Source of the DNA: Flagellimonas alvinocaridis | GTDB taxonomy: Bacteria > Bacteroidota > Bacteroidia > Flavobacteriales > Flavobacteriaceae | Length of the DNA: 64,000 nt | Assembly (NCBI RefSeq): GCF_004916895.1 | Contig: NZ_SNTZ01000010.1 | Location: 34,056 to 98,055 of the forward strand | Reading direction: 5' to 3' | In this document: one piece after another, positions 17,405 to 25,684 of the stretch | Numbering within the stretch: the first letter of the stretch is position 1 | How the letters are laid out: every line of letters begins with the position of its first letter | Notes under the pieces: generated by a model | What the model saw: the letters and a program-made list of their open reading frames with translations, nothing else | What the model was told of the DNA's origin: nothing | Database searches by the model: none | Made by a program: the position numbers and the translations under genes

Positions 17405-17737
17405 CTAGTATAGGCTATCATTTTCGTAATCTGAATCTGAATCCGGTTCAAAATCGGCTTCATTGTATGAGGTTTCTTCAGTTTCCATAACCTCTTCCTT
17501 GCCAAGTTCTTTTTCTATCTTCTCCTCAAAAGTGGAAATGAAGTGGGAAAGACTTTTACTGATTTTTACCAAGTAAATGGTGTCCTCGGTTCTTACTTCA
17601 ACAGCTTCGATCACTTCACCGTTTGGCTTTTTGATCGTAATGATGTCTTCATCGCCGTAACCGTAAGGATAGGAGTCAATTAGTACGGCGGCCACCTTGT
17701 GGTCCAACTTTTTGTAGTCAATTAATACTCGTTTCAT
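17405..17737 (-). CDS. Conserved small acidic protein, function unknown
   Basis: 110 residues, not recognised beyond a feeling that it is conserved next to aroB in flavobacteria. The N-terminal 75 residues look like a small folded domain (KRVLIDYKKLDHKVAAVLID, then GDEDIITIKKPNGEVIEAVEV). The last 35 are acidic and probably disordered (DFEPDSDSDYENDSLY). No signal peptide, no membrane segment. ATG at 17737; 94 bp downstream of aroB on the same strand, so it may share its transcript. Confidence 0.7.
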   Translation of the reverse strand: MKRVLIDYKKLDHKVAAVLIDSYPYGYGDEDIITIKKPNGEVIEAVEVRTEDTIYLVKISKSLSHFISTFEEKIEKELGKEEVMETEETSYNEADFEPDSDSDYENDSLY

Positions 17738-17831
17738 AATGGATAGGTTTTTATGCTATCCTAAACTATGAATTTTTAAAAATGGGGCTTCCAAAGAGTT
17801 GTAAAACGAATGTATTTAGTATACGAAGCTC

Positions 17832-18887
17832 TTATTCCCTGTAGTAAGCAAATGCTTTGTAAAAGAGTTCTACAGGCACTTTTACATCGGTAACTGCAGT
17901 TCCAATGGATTGCAATAGCACAAAATTCACATCTCCGTGCGAATTCTTTTTATCGTATTTGAGCAATTGCAAAATGGCACGGATATCATTATCATCAAAC
18001 TCTACCAAATCAAAATATTGTAAAAAGACATCTTTGATTTCCAAGAGCGACAATTTAGGAAGTCCCTTTAACTCGTGGGAAAGATATCCTTCCAAAATCA
18101 TTCCAACCGCAATGGCCTCTCCGTGTAACAACGTTTTCTTGTTTGGGTTTTCCAGACAGTATGATTCTATGGCATGGCCAAGTGTATGGCCAAAATTCAA
18201 AATCTTTCTTAGTCCTTTCTCTGTAGGGTCCTCCAAGACCACTTCATTTTTAAGAGCTATAGATCGTTGTATGCACGAAGCATCGGTAAAATTTCCGTCT
18301 GTTTTCAAGTTCTGCCAATATTCGGCATCCATGATCAACCCATGCTTCAACATTTCTGCATAACCACTGGTCACCTGTCGCGGATCCAGCGTTTTTAAAA
18401 ACTCAGGAAATACCAATACCATTTGTGGTTGATTGATAACCCCGATTTGATTTTTCAATGCTCCGAGATCTACCCCCGTTTTTCCACCAATGGAAGCATC
18501 TACCATGGAAAGCAGGGTAGTGGGAATATTTATAAAATCAATTCCCCTTTTAAAAGTTGAGGCAACAAAACCGCCCATGTCCGTAATCACACCTCCGCCC
18601 AAGTTAATAAGCAAACTTTTGCGGTCACCATCGAAATTTGACAATTGCTTCCACAAATCCAAGCAAGTGTAAATATGCTTGTGTTCTTCTCCAGATTTGA
18701 TCTCAAAAATGTGATCAATGGGGTGGTTCAACATTTCTTTAAAGGAAGGCAAGCAATGTTCTTTGGTGTTTTCATCCACCAAAACGAACACTTTGGAATA
18801 GTTGATTTTTGCAATATGCTGTTTTAGAGCGGCTTCTGCAAGCTGGCCCAAATGCACTTCGTATGATTGTGATTTAACGGACTCCAT
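17832..18887 (-). CDS. aroB: 3-dehydroquinate synthase
   Basis: Cyclises DAHP to 3-dehydroquinate, the second shikimate-pathway step, using NAD and a divalent metal. 351 residues, family length. NAD-binding motifs: SGEEHKHI, GGGVITDMGGFVA and TTLLSMVDASIGGKTGV. Metal ligands are the Glu of SGYAEMLKHGL, the His of FGHTLGHAIES and the His of LLHGEAIAVGM. It is divergent from the proline dehydrogenase gene over 91 bp. Confidence 0.95.
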   Translation of the reverse strand: MESVKSQSYEVHLGQLAEAALKQHIAKINYSKVFVLVDENTKEHCLPSFKEMLNHPIDHIFEIKSGEEHKHIYTCLDLWKQLSNFDGDRKSLLINLGGGVITDMGGFVASTFKRGIDFINIPTTLLSMVDASIGGKTGVDLGALKNQIGVINQPQMVLVFPEFLKTLDPRQVTSGYAEMLKHGLIMDAEYWQNLKTDGNFTDASCIQRSIALKNEVVLEDPTEKGLRKILNFGHTLGHAIESYCLENPNKKTLLHGEAIAVGMILEGYLSHELKGLPKLSLLEIKDVFLQYFDLVEFDDNDIRAILQLLKYDKKNSHGDVNFVLLQSIGTAVTDVKVPVELFYKAFAYYRE

Positions 18888-18948
18888 ATTTCAATTTACA
18901 CCACTAAATAAAGATTATTTTTATTGATAATCTTCTTGAAAGGCGACT

Positions 18949-18956
18949 TATATTTG
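18949..18956 (+). promoter_or_regulatory. Putative -7 box of the proline dehydrogenase gene
   Basis: TATATTTG, 22 bp before the ATG at 18979; TTG at 18924-18926 lies 22 bp upstream as a possible -33 partner. Confidence 0.5.
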
Positions 18957-18978
18957 GATCTTTAAAAGATTGCCAAAA

Positions 18979-20151
18979 ATGCGACCAAATTTTGAGAATA
19001 CCGCAATAGCTTTTGAGCTAAAATCGGACTCCCAACTAGAAAGGGCCTACTTTTTATTCAAAATGATTGCCAATGAACCCTTGGTTAGAATCGGGACCGC
19101 TGTGACCAACTTTGCCATAAAGGCGCACTTGCCCGTAGAAGGCCTCATCCGGGCCACGGTGTTCGATCATTTTTGTGGTGGGGTCAGTGAAAAAGACTGT
19201 CTTCGGGTAATAGATAGAATGTATGGTAATGGTGTTTGCTCCATTTTGGACTATTCCGCAGAGGGAAAGGAAGTGGACAATCAATTTGATTTTGCCCTGG
19301 AAAAGACTTTGGAGATTCTCTCATTTGTAAAGGAGAAGGATGCCATTCCATTTGCCGTATTCAAGCCAACTGGTTTTGGTCGATTTAAACTCTATGAAAA
19401 GGTAAGTGCCGGGGAAAAATTAACGGAAAAGGAAACTGCGGAATGGGGTAGGATCATTGATCGATTTGAAAAAGTCTGTAAAAAAGCACACGAACTGGAA
19501 GTAGGTCTTTTAATTGATGCTGAGGAAAGTTGGATGCAAGACGCTGCAGATGATTTGGTATTGCAAATGATGCGCAAATACAACAAAGAGAAGACCATTG
19601 TTTACAACACTTTCCAAATGTACCGGTGGGACCGAATGGATTATTTAAAGCAATTATATGATCTGGCGGCAAAGGAAGGTTTTACGATTGGGGCAAAAGT
19701 GGTTCGCGGAGCCTATATGGAAAAAGAGAATGAGCGAGCACAAGAAAAGGGATATGAGAGTCCAATTTGCAAGTCCAAACAGGAAACGGACAATAATTTT
19801 AATGATGGGATTGCCTATTGCATGCAGCACTTGGACCGCATCACCATATTCGCTGGAACCCATAACGAGGCTAGTTGCCATAAGCTAATCGACTTGATGG
19901 AAGAGAAAAACCTTGATTCTTCCGATCAGAGTATTTGGTTTGGGCAGCTTTTTGGGATGAGCGATCATATTACATACAATTTGGCCAAGGAAGGGTACAA
20001 TGCTGTAAAATATGTTCCTTATGGGCCCGTAAAGGATGTAATGCCCTATCTTATCCGAAGAGCTGAGGAGAACACATCCGTGGCTGGCCAGACCTCCAGG
20101 GAGCTGGTACTTATCCAAAAGGAACGAAAACGCAGGAAGTTGGATTCGTGA
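18979..20151 (+). CDS. Proline dehydrogenase (monofunctional)
   Basis: FAD enzyme oxidising proline to pyrroline-5-carboxylate, first step of proline catabolism. 390 residues from the ATG at 18979 (a TTG 9 bp upstream is less likely). TIM-barrel signatures: KVVRGAYMEKENERA, FAGTHNEAS and GMSDHITYNLAKEGYNAVKYVPYG, then RRAEENTSVAGQTSREL, which carries the proline-contacting Arg pair. No P5C dehydrogenase domain is attached, so a separate enzyme must complete the pathway. Confidence 0.93.
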   Translation: MRPNFENTAIAFELKSDSQLERAYFLFKMIANEPLVRIGTAVTNFAIKAHLPVEGLIRATVFDHFCGGVSEKDCLRVIDRMYGNGVCSILDYSAEGKEVDNQFDFALEKTLEILSFVKEKDAIPFAVFKPTGFGRFKLYEKVSAGEKLTEKETAEWGRIIDRFEKVCKKAHELEVGLLIDAEESWMQDAADDLVLQMMRKYNKEKTIVYNTFQMYRWDRMDYLKQLYDLAAKEGFTIGAKVVRGAYMEKENERAQEKGYESPICKSKQETDNNFNDGIAYCMQHLDRITIFAGTHNEASCHKLIDLMEEKNLDSSDQSIWFGQLFGMSDHITYNLAKEGYNAVKYVPYGPVKDVMPYLIRRAEENTSVAGQTSRELVLIQKERKRRKLDS

Positions 20152-20224
20152 GTAGAGTCATTTTTATTTTAGTCTAGAAAATTTTCATTACACTTTCCGA
20201 TTACAAAATTTCCAATTCAAATGG

Positions 20225-20257
20225 ATTTATAAATTGAATGCGCAATTTATAAATTGA
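20225..20257. repeat. Paired palindromic direct repeats upstream of the C10 protease gene
   Basis: ATTTATAAATTGA at 20225-20237 and 20245-20257, 20 bp (two helical turns) apart. The second lies in a perfect 14-bp palindrome CAATTTATAAATTG (20243-20256). Operator-like. The rest of the 309-bp gap (20152-20460) is AT-rich, with a weak promoter candidate, TTTG at 20345-20348 and TACTTGTG at 20366-20373, 17 bp apart; no other feature is seen. Confidence 0.5.
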
Positions 20258-20460
20258 CAAAAAGTAGATTTTGGAGGTTTAATCCATTCGTAGACATTTA
20301 TTCCATTAGATGTATTGACAATTGTTTTTCCCAATTATTAAGATTTTGAAAAGGGGAAGCAAAAGTACTTGTGTTTAATCCATTTTGGGACTTTTGAGAC
20401 CACTCAAAGTAGTACTTACAATATGTTGTGATAACATGTCAAACTATAAAACTGTACAGA

Positions 20461-21705
20461 ATGAGAAAACTTATCTACTTTTTAACAACACTAAGTGTCA
20501 TACCATTCGTTGCTTCTTGTTCCAATAATTTTGATTTAGATTCCAAAAATCATGAACATATAAAGTCAACCAATGATGAAATTCTAGTAGAAGATTGGTC
20601 TGACGATATTTATTTTATTTCCTATAAAGAAGCTGAGCTAATAGCCAATACATTGGTTTTTGAGGTTTTCGATTCAAAAACTGGTAAAACTGGGTTTTCG
20701 AGTAAAAAAGTTAGAAATAAAAGGACTGTTCCAGATAAAAATAACAAATCCGCTTATCACATAATCAATTATGAAGAAGGTGGTTTCGTGGTAATTTCAG
20801 GTGACAAAAGAGAACAACCCATATTGGCATTCTCTGATGATGGTACTTTTAATTTTGCTGAAGAAATGCTGCCTGCCGGGGTTATAAGTTGGTTGGACAA
20901 CACTGCTTCGGTTATTGGGAAGATTCGTGAAGAATCTATAGAAGTGGTAAATGATATTGAGAAAAGTTATGATACTACATCTATCTACAACACCCCATGT
21001 GAAATGCAGAAAGCATTGGGCAATATATTGGCTTCCAAATGTGGTGATGGAGATTGTCAAAACCAATATTGGAATTATGGCCCGTACATAAATGCGCAAT
21101 GGAATCAATGGTATGGTTTTAACAATACCCTAGACAATATAGGATGCAATAGCATAGGTGGAAGGCCTCCGTCTGGATGTGTGGCCACTGCAATTGGCCA
21201 GGTAATGAGGTATCATCAACATCCAGATAGTTATAATTGGGCGGCCATGCCATTGACGAATTCTGGTTCTAACTCGGTTTCACAATTATTAGAGGATATT
21301 GGAAATGCTGTCAACATGGATTATTCCTGTGATGGCTCAGGAGCTGAAACTTCTGATGGGGCAACAGCATTAAGAAATACATTCGGGTATTCCACTGCCT
21401 CATTTGGCAATTGGAACCATACAACCACAAAAAGTGAAATACTTGCAAGTAGGCCAGTAATATTGGCAGGACATACAGATAAAAGCTGTTTTTTATGGTG
21501 GTGTGGGTATCAAAATGGTCATGCCTGGGTCTGTGAGGGCTATAGGTCCACTTTTTATTGCGAAATTGGTGTTCAAACGACTCATTATTATATGAATTGG
21601 GGATGGGGAGGAACTTATAACGGATATTATGCTTACAATGGTTGGAAGCCTAATGGGTACGATTTCAAATACAATAAGAGGATGATTTATAATATAAAAC
21701 CATAA
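20461..21705 (+). CDS. C10 family (streptopain-like) cysteine protease, lipoprotein
   Basis: 414 residues from ATG 20461; an upstream start at 20428 would break the signal peptide. Signal MRKLIYFLTTLSVIPFVASC gives lipidated C20. Residues about 50-165 resemble the Spi-type propeptide of streptopain (YKEAELIANTL, GGFVVISGDKREQPILAFSDDG). The protease domain has nucleophile C240 in PPSGCVATAIGQVMRYH, H354 in QNGHAWVCEGY, and MNWGWGGTYNGYY, the C10 glycine/tryptophan loop. All catalytic parts are present. Relatives are S. pyogenes SpeB and the Bacteroides Bfp proteases. Base composition is more AT-rich than the flanks, suggesting accessory origin. It is followed after 4 bp by a small lipoprotein. 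Confidence 0.9.
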   Translation: MRKLIYFLTTLSVIPFVASCSNNFDLDSKNHEHIKSTNDEILVEDWSDDIYFISYKEAELIANTLVFEVFDSKTGKTGFSSKKVRNKRTVPDKNNKSAYHIINYEEGGFVVISGDKREQPILAFSDDGTFNFAEEMLPAGVISWLDNTASVIGKIREESIEVVNDIEKSYDTTSIYNTPCEMQKALGNILASKCGDGDCQNQYWNYGPYINAQWNQWYGFNNTLDNIGCNSIGGRPPSGCVATAIGQVMRYHQHPDSYNWAAMPLTNSGSNSVSQLLEDIGNAVNMDYSCDGSGAETSDGATALRNTFGYSTASFGNWNHTTTKSEILASRPVILAGHTDKSCFLWWCGYQNGHAWVCEGYRSTFYCEIGVQTTHYYMNWGWGGTYNGYYAYNGWKPNGYDFKYNKRMIYNIKP

Positions 21706-21709
21706 TTTT

Positions 21710-22198
21710 ATGAAACTAACAACATTCTTTTTGGCTTTTTTCGTCCTATTGGGATGCAATAATTCTGATGATAATAGTGGCGAAAGTGTAAATCTAGGTG
21801 ATATACTGTTTAGATTTAATCTTGAAGATTCTTCAGGCAGAGATTTGTTAAACCCTTCTATCGAAGGAACCTTGAATACCAATTCAATTGCCCTATACGA
21901 AAAGATAAACGGAGAATACGTGCTTTTTGAAAATGACCAACTGGCCTACCCTAGAGGTTATTTGATTGATTTGACTGATGGAAAATACTGGTTTACCCCT
22001 TACTATTCAGACCATAGGCCTTATAAACATGAGCTGAGGATAGATTGGGGAAATGAGGAATCAGATTTCATCGTAGTCAACCTCGTTGACGGAGATGGGG
22101 ACTGGAAGGTTGCTACACAAGTCATTTATAACGATATCTTGGTTTGGAGTGAAAATATAAATCCAAGCGGAAGGTTTTTCACCGTGGTAAAAGATTAG
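21710..22198 (+). CDS. Small lipoprotein behind C10 protease; candidate inhibitor or partner
   Basis: 162 residues, not recognised. Signal peptide MKLTTFFLAFFVLLGC with C16, then NNSDDNSGES, a Ser/Asp-rich lipoprotein start. The rest is beta-rich (ILFRFNLEDSSGRDLL, SIALYEKINGEYVLF, ELRIDWGNEESDFIVV) and contains no Cys besides C16. It starts 4 bp after the protease stop, so the two are surely one transcript. C10 proteases in Streptococcus and Bacteroides are often encoded beside small specific inhibitors; that role is a hypothesis from position, since no Spi or staphostatin motif is recognisable by eye. Confidence 0.75.
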   Translation: MKLTTFFLAFFVLLGCNNSDDNSGESVNLGDILFRFNLEDSSGRDLLNPSIEGTLNTNSIALYEKINGEYVLFENDQLAYPRGYLIDLTDGKYWFTPYYSDHRPYKHELRIDWGNEESDFIVVNLVDGDGDWKVATQVIYNDILVWSENINPSGRFFTVVKD

Positions 22199-22204
22199 TT
22201 CTTC

Positions 22205-22225
22205 CTGTAGGCTTGTCTAGATAAT
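22205..22225. other. Gap between convergent accessory genes
   Basis: The 262 bp between 22199 and 22460 hold no convincing gene. TCTAGA is repeated (near 22217 and 22231) around an AT-rich loop, which could fold as a weak hairpin but has no T-run. The gap is otherwise AT-rich and featureless. Confidence 0.25.
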
Positions 22226-22460
22226 AAATTCTAGATGATCTTTTTTGACTTGGTTTGAGGGGAATTGATGATTAGAAAAAGTGCAAGAAGATGAAAGGTT
22301 GATGTCTTAAGTATCATTTTTCTTTCTGAAACCATCGTTTTACTCCATGTTAAATTCAATCAACTTTTGTTAAAAGACATACTATATCAGTCTTTTAAGG
22401 GTAATAATTGAACGTACATGCATACTTTACTTATAAATACTTTTAATGGTCTTTTTTAGT

Positions 22461-22955
22461 CTATTGCATGTTTTTTCTGAATTCTTGTTCAATCATCTTT
22501 CTAAAAAATATTCCCGGAGTGGTTCCGGTTTTATTTTTAAATGCTTTTGTAAATACCGTCAATGAATTAAAACCATACATTTCAGCAATCTGAATCATGG
22601 ATTTTGTTTTAAGCATTTCAGGGTTTTGTTGTAAATGGTCTATGGCATAGGCAATTCTAACCCCTTTCAGGTAACTTGCAAAATTTTGCTTCTTATAAAC
22701 ATTTATTGCTTTGGATAGATAAGCACTGTTAGTGTTCAATGTTTTTGCTAAAGATCTCTGGGTAATACGGCTATCCAAAAATCCGTTTTGAGTTTCCCAA
22801 TATTCAACTTTATCTAAAATATCTTCAAGAATTTCTCTTTTAACTTTGTAATTCTGTTGTATTATATGGTCAGAAGAGGTAGAAATTTTCTCTTGGGTAG
22901 CTTTTACTACTCCATAACCAATTAAGACAAATCCAATCAACAGAAAGAAAAGCAT
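22461..22955 (-). CDS. Short membrane-anchored AraC-type regulator
   Basis: 164 residues: a membrane segment at 1-19 (MLFFLLIGFVLIGYGVV), a short linker and a C-terminal AraC/XylS domain with both HTH motifs (RSLAKTLNTNSAYLSKAINVYK, in pieces, and IAEMYGFNSLTVFTKAFKNKTG, in pieces). Flavobacterial relatives are usually about 400-550 residues with N-terminal TPR repeats before this helix. Here an in-frame TGA seven codons before the ATG cuts that part off, and I see no TPR remnant upstream. It may be a truncated relic or a minimal membrane-tethered regulator. It converges on the C10 protease pair. Confidence 0.75.
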   Translation of the reverse strand: MLFFLLIGFVLIGYGVVKATQEKISTSSDHIIQQNYKVKREILEDILDKVEYWETQNGFLDSRITQRSLAKTLNTNSAYLSKAINVYKKQNFASYLKGVRIAYAIDHLQQNPEMLKTKSMIQIAEMYGFNSLTVFTKAFKNKTGTTPGIFFRKMIEQEFRKNMQ

Positions 22956-23011
22956 ATAAATCTTCAGTTTTAATCAGAAATATAATACTTCTTTGATGTG
23001 ATTAGCCTACA

Positions 23012-23044
23012 AATTGACGAATGCCCCTTTCGAATTGATGAATG
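23012..23044. repeat. 12-bp direct repeats upstream of the AraC-type gene
   Basis: AATTGACGAATG (23012-23023) and AATTGATGAATG (23033-23044), 21 bp apart, 57-89 bp upstream of the regulator's start codon. Two-turn spacing suits AraC-family half-sites. Confidence 0.5.
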
Positions 23045-23133
23045 GAAAAAATAAAACTTTCATCATCCAAATACAATATGGAAGCAACGCAAGTCTTCCA
23101 TGGGGAGTATTTGAGTAATTGATAAAGAGAATA

Positions 23134-23490
23134 CTATTGCCTAATACTTTCAACTACAATTTTATCCGCACAATTTTGTGCTTTTAAAACCTTACCTTCA
23201 TTCTCTATGAAATAGGTTTTACAAGGCTCAGATTTGGTGTCGCTGTTGCCAAAATCTATATCGCCATCCGTTAAAAAAGCCTTTACAAGTAACGTATCCC
23301 TGAACTGTTCAGGTAGATTTTCATCAAAAACCAAGGCTTTGGACCGCATGTCCTTGAGCACCCTGCAATTGGGGAAGTAACAAAATTCTATTCCCTCTTC
23401 ACCCGATTTTTTCTTCAGAAAAAAAACCAAAAATACAATCCCAATGGACAGTCCTACCAAGTACCATCCCAAACGCCGTAAAAAAGCCAT
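23134..23490 (-). CDS. Conserved single-pass membrane protein
   Basis: 118 residues with an N-terminal membrane anchor (about 9-25, WYLVGLSIGIVFLVFFL) followed by KKKSGEEG, which suggests the N-terminus is embedded and the rest soluble. The soluble part is small, with paired Cys residues (EFCYFPNCRVL, SEPCKTYF, AQNCADK). Family not recognised with a name. It begins 5 bp after the alanine-dehydrogenase-like gene on the same strand, so they are co-transcribed. Confidence 0.7.
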   Translation of the reverse strand: MAFLRRLGWYLVGLSIGIVFLVFFLKKKSGEEGIEFCYFPNCRVLKDMRSKALVFDENLPEQFRDTLLVKAFLTDGDIDFGNSDTKSEPCKTYFIENEGKVLKAQNCADKIVVESIRQ

Positions 23491-23495
23491 CCGTC

Positions 23496-24695
23496 TTAGA
23501 AAATCAGAAAATTAATATCACTATAGTTTAGGCCAAACCAGTCCCCAACAGATTTATTGGTCAAAATACCGTGGTACATGTAAAGCCCGTTTCGCAATCC
23601 CTTATCAAAATGCAAGGAATGTTCCAACCCACCGTCTTCGCCAATTTTCAACAAATACGGTGTAAATATATTACTTATGGAAATGGAAGAGGTTCGCGGA
23701 TAACGAGAAGGTATATTGGGCACACCGTAATGGATCACCCCAAATTTTTCGATTGTGGGTTTATTATGTGTTGTTACCTCAGAAGTCTCAAAACAACCGC
23801 CCATATCAATACTCACATCTATGACCACGGCGCCTTTTTTCATGTTTTCCACCATGGAACTGGACACTACAACCGGGGAGCGATTTTTGCCACGGGTAGC
23901 CCCAATGGCCACATCGCAACGCTTTAATGCCTTAATAAGGTTTTTTGGTTGAATGGTAGAAGTATATACGGTTCTATTAAGGTTGGTTTGAAGCTTTCGC
24001 AGCTTGGTGATCGAATTATCGAACACCTTAATATTGGCACCCAACCCCAAGGCAGACCTGGCGGCAAACTCCCCAACCGTACCGGCACCTATAATAACCA
24101 CTTCAACAGGAGGGACCCCGCTGATGTTGCCCAGCATAAGCCCGTTTCCCTTGTTGGTGGTTGCCATGAGTTCCGATGCTATTAAAATGGAAGAAATCCC
24201 TGCTATCTCGCTTAATGAGCGTACCGCTGGATAATTTCCATCCTCATCCCTTATATATTCGAAGGCAATGGCGGTAAGTCTTTTCTTGGCCATGGCCTCA
24301 AAATATTCTTTACGCTGTGTCTTTATCTGCAAAGCAGAAATTACAATGGTCTGAGGGTTCAGAAAATCAATTTCAGAAAGTGAAGGTGGCTCCACCTTAA
24401 GAATAATGGGACAAGAGAAGACTTTTTTGGTATCTCGGGTAATTTCCGCACCGGCATTGGTATAATCTATGTCCAAAAAGTTGGCGCCATTTCCTGCACC
24501 GGACTCAATTAAGACCCTATGCCCGTTGGCAACTAGAGCATTTACAGCATCAGGGGTGAGGCAAACCCGTTTTTCTTGATATTGGTTTTCCTTTGGGATG
24601 CCAATATACAGTTCGCCCTTCTGTTTAAGAACCTCCAGAGTTTCTTCCTGGGGCAGTAATTGTTGTTTGCTAAAAGGGGACGATGGTTGGTTCAT
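23496..24695 (-). CDS. Alanine dehydrogenase-like protein (AlaDH/PNT family)
   Basis: 399 residues. N-terminal AlaDH/PNT domain: GIPKENQYQEKRVCLTPDAV, then ESGAGNGANFLD and ILKVEPPS with the substrate lysine. The NAD-binding Rossmann domain has GAGTVGEFAARSALGLGA. Canonical alanine dehydrogenases have a catalytic His in a region that here reads TIVISALQIKTQRKEYFEAM with no His, so conversion of alanine to pyruvate is uncertain. A transhydrogenase-like or altered specificity is the alternative. It lies upstream of the small membrane protein at 23134. Confidence 0.8.
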   Translation of the reverse strand: MNQPSSPFSKQQLLPQEETLEVLKQKGELYIGIPKENQYQEKRVCLTPDAVNALVANGHRVLIESGAGNGANFLDIDYTNAGAEITRDTKKVFSCPIILKVEPPSLSEIDFLNPQTIVISALQIKTQRKEYFEAMAKKRLTAIAFEYIRDEDGNYPAVRSLSEIAGISSILIASELMATTNKGNGLMLGNISGVPPVEVVIIGAGTVGEFAARSALGLGANIKVFDNSITKLRKLQTNLNRTVYTSTIQPKNLIKALKRCDVAIGATRGKNRSPVVVSSSMVENMKKGAVVIDVSIDMGGCFETSEVTTHNKPTIEKFGVIHYGVPNIPSRYPRTSSISISNIFTPYLLKIGEDGGLEHSLHFDKGLRNGLYMYHGILTNKSVGDWFGLNYSDINFLIF

Positions 24696-24737
24696 AGAAA
24701 GTAAATCTGAGTATCATGCCATGGCAATCAAACAAAT

Positions 24738-25283
24738 TTACATTTTTTTTGAAAGGGTCTTCTGGCGTTGTTCCAGTTTCTCTCTTTCTTTTCGCAGCTC
24801 TTCCTTTTCCTTCAAAACTTGGAGTTCGGCATCCATGGCATCCAAATCAATACCATGAACGTGTTTATCTACCAACTTGACCCTGATAAAATATACAATG
24901 GGAGTCACAACCATGGTAACGGCCACTACGTACATGACCTCATTCTCATCCACAATATTGGAATCGAAGGTAAGTACGGCAAACAGCTGAAAGCTGTACA
25001 TGGAAATTGGGATCAGAATGGCATAGTACCACCAATTTTTGCATGTTACGAACCATACCACCAATAGTAATAATGGAACAATTTTGTTGAAATAATAATA
25101 AAAGGCTTCCCCGACATCATCAAATCCATTGGTGCCAAACTCGATGCCCAAAACAGACCATGTTTCAGCGCCTTCCGGCATGTATTTGTACCAGTAGAAT
25201 AAGATGGGGGTTACTGCGATCAGAAAAGCAAAAGCGCCTTCCATGATCAGTTTCTTACGGATACTTTTTTTGTCACTCATCAC
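24738..25283 (-). CDS. Multi-pass membrane protein with charged coiled-coil tail
   Basis: 181 residues, not assigned to a named family. Hydrophobic segments at about 16-33, 66-84, 87-106 and 118-135 suggest four membrane passes. The last 40 residues are a highly charged helix (ELQVLKEKEELRKEREKLEQ) likely to form a coiled coil in the cytoplasm. Start at 25283 (MMSDKK); the second Met is equally possible. It is 42 bp upstream of the alanine-dehydrogenase-like gene on the same strand. Confidence 0.7.
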   Translation of the reverse strand: MMSDKKSIRKKLIMEGAFAFLIAVTPILFYWYKYMPEGAETWSVLGIEFGTNGFDDVGEAFYYYFNKIVPLLLLVVWFVTCKNWWYYAILIPISMYSFQLFAVLTFDSNIVDENEVMYVVAVTMVVTPIVYFIRVKLVDKHVHGIDLDAMDAELQVLKEKEELRKEREKLEQRQKTLSKKM

Positions 25284-25315
25284 TCATGATAACATAAAAA
25301 AGCTGATTTTATTGC

Positions 25316-25351
25316 AAAAAAAAATGGCCCTACCGTAAAATAGGACCATTT
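25316..25351 (-). terminator. Intrinsic terminator after the 43-residue peptide gene
   Basis: On the minus strand the arms AAATGGTCCTA and TAGGGCCATTT (plus-strand 25341-25351 and 25322-25332) pair over 11 bp with one G-U, 8-nt loop, followed by a run of T (A-tract 25316-25324). Confidence 0.8.
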
Positions 25352-25377
25352 GTACTTAAGTAAAGATCGGAAAAAAA

Positions 25378-25509
25378 TTACAGCTTTCTAATCTTAGACT
25401 TCTCGATACTAGTAGTTTGATTTTTGTCCAAATCAACTGTAGCTACTGCAACAGTCATAGCCAAAAAGGCAACACCTAGTAATCCAAAAAAAACTTTTTT
25501 AGTGTTCAT
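25378..25509 (-). CDS. Tiny exported peptide
   Basis: ATG at 25509 opens a 43-codon ORF ending at 25378. The product starts MNTKKVFFGLLGVAFLAMTV, a clean signal peptide, probably cleaved near VAVA, leaving about 20 residues that end in a basic stretch (SIEKSKIRKL). A TACATTTG promoter box 43 bp upstream and a strong terminator 27 bp downstream frame it exactly, which argues strongly that it is a real single-gene transcript. Short exported peptides of this look recur in Flavobacteriaceae as I recall. Function unknown. Confidence 0.65.
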   Translation of the reverse strand: MNTKKVFFGLLGVAFLAMTVAVATVDLDKNQTTSIEKSKIRKL

Positions 25510-25551
25510 CGTAAAAGAGTTTTTGGTTAATAAATGAATTCATCTACAAGA

Positions 25552-25559
25552 CAAATGTA
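25552..25559 (-). promoter_or_regulatory. -7 box of the 43-residue peptide gene
   Basis: TACATTTG on the minus strand, 43 bp before the ATG at 25509. The remainder of the gap to tsaE (25560-25684) holds an AACGGA/TCCGTT mini-hairpin at 25672-25686 next to the tsaE stop, without a T-run. Confidence 0.5.
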
Positions 25560-25684
25560 GGAAAATATTTCAACTTCACCTACACTTCATCGATAAAAGT
25601 GGCATTTTAACGTAAAAAAAATACACTTCAACGATTCGTCGATGTTTTGATAAATGTATTGCTTGAAGATAAACGGATTGTCCG

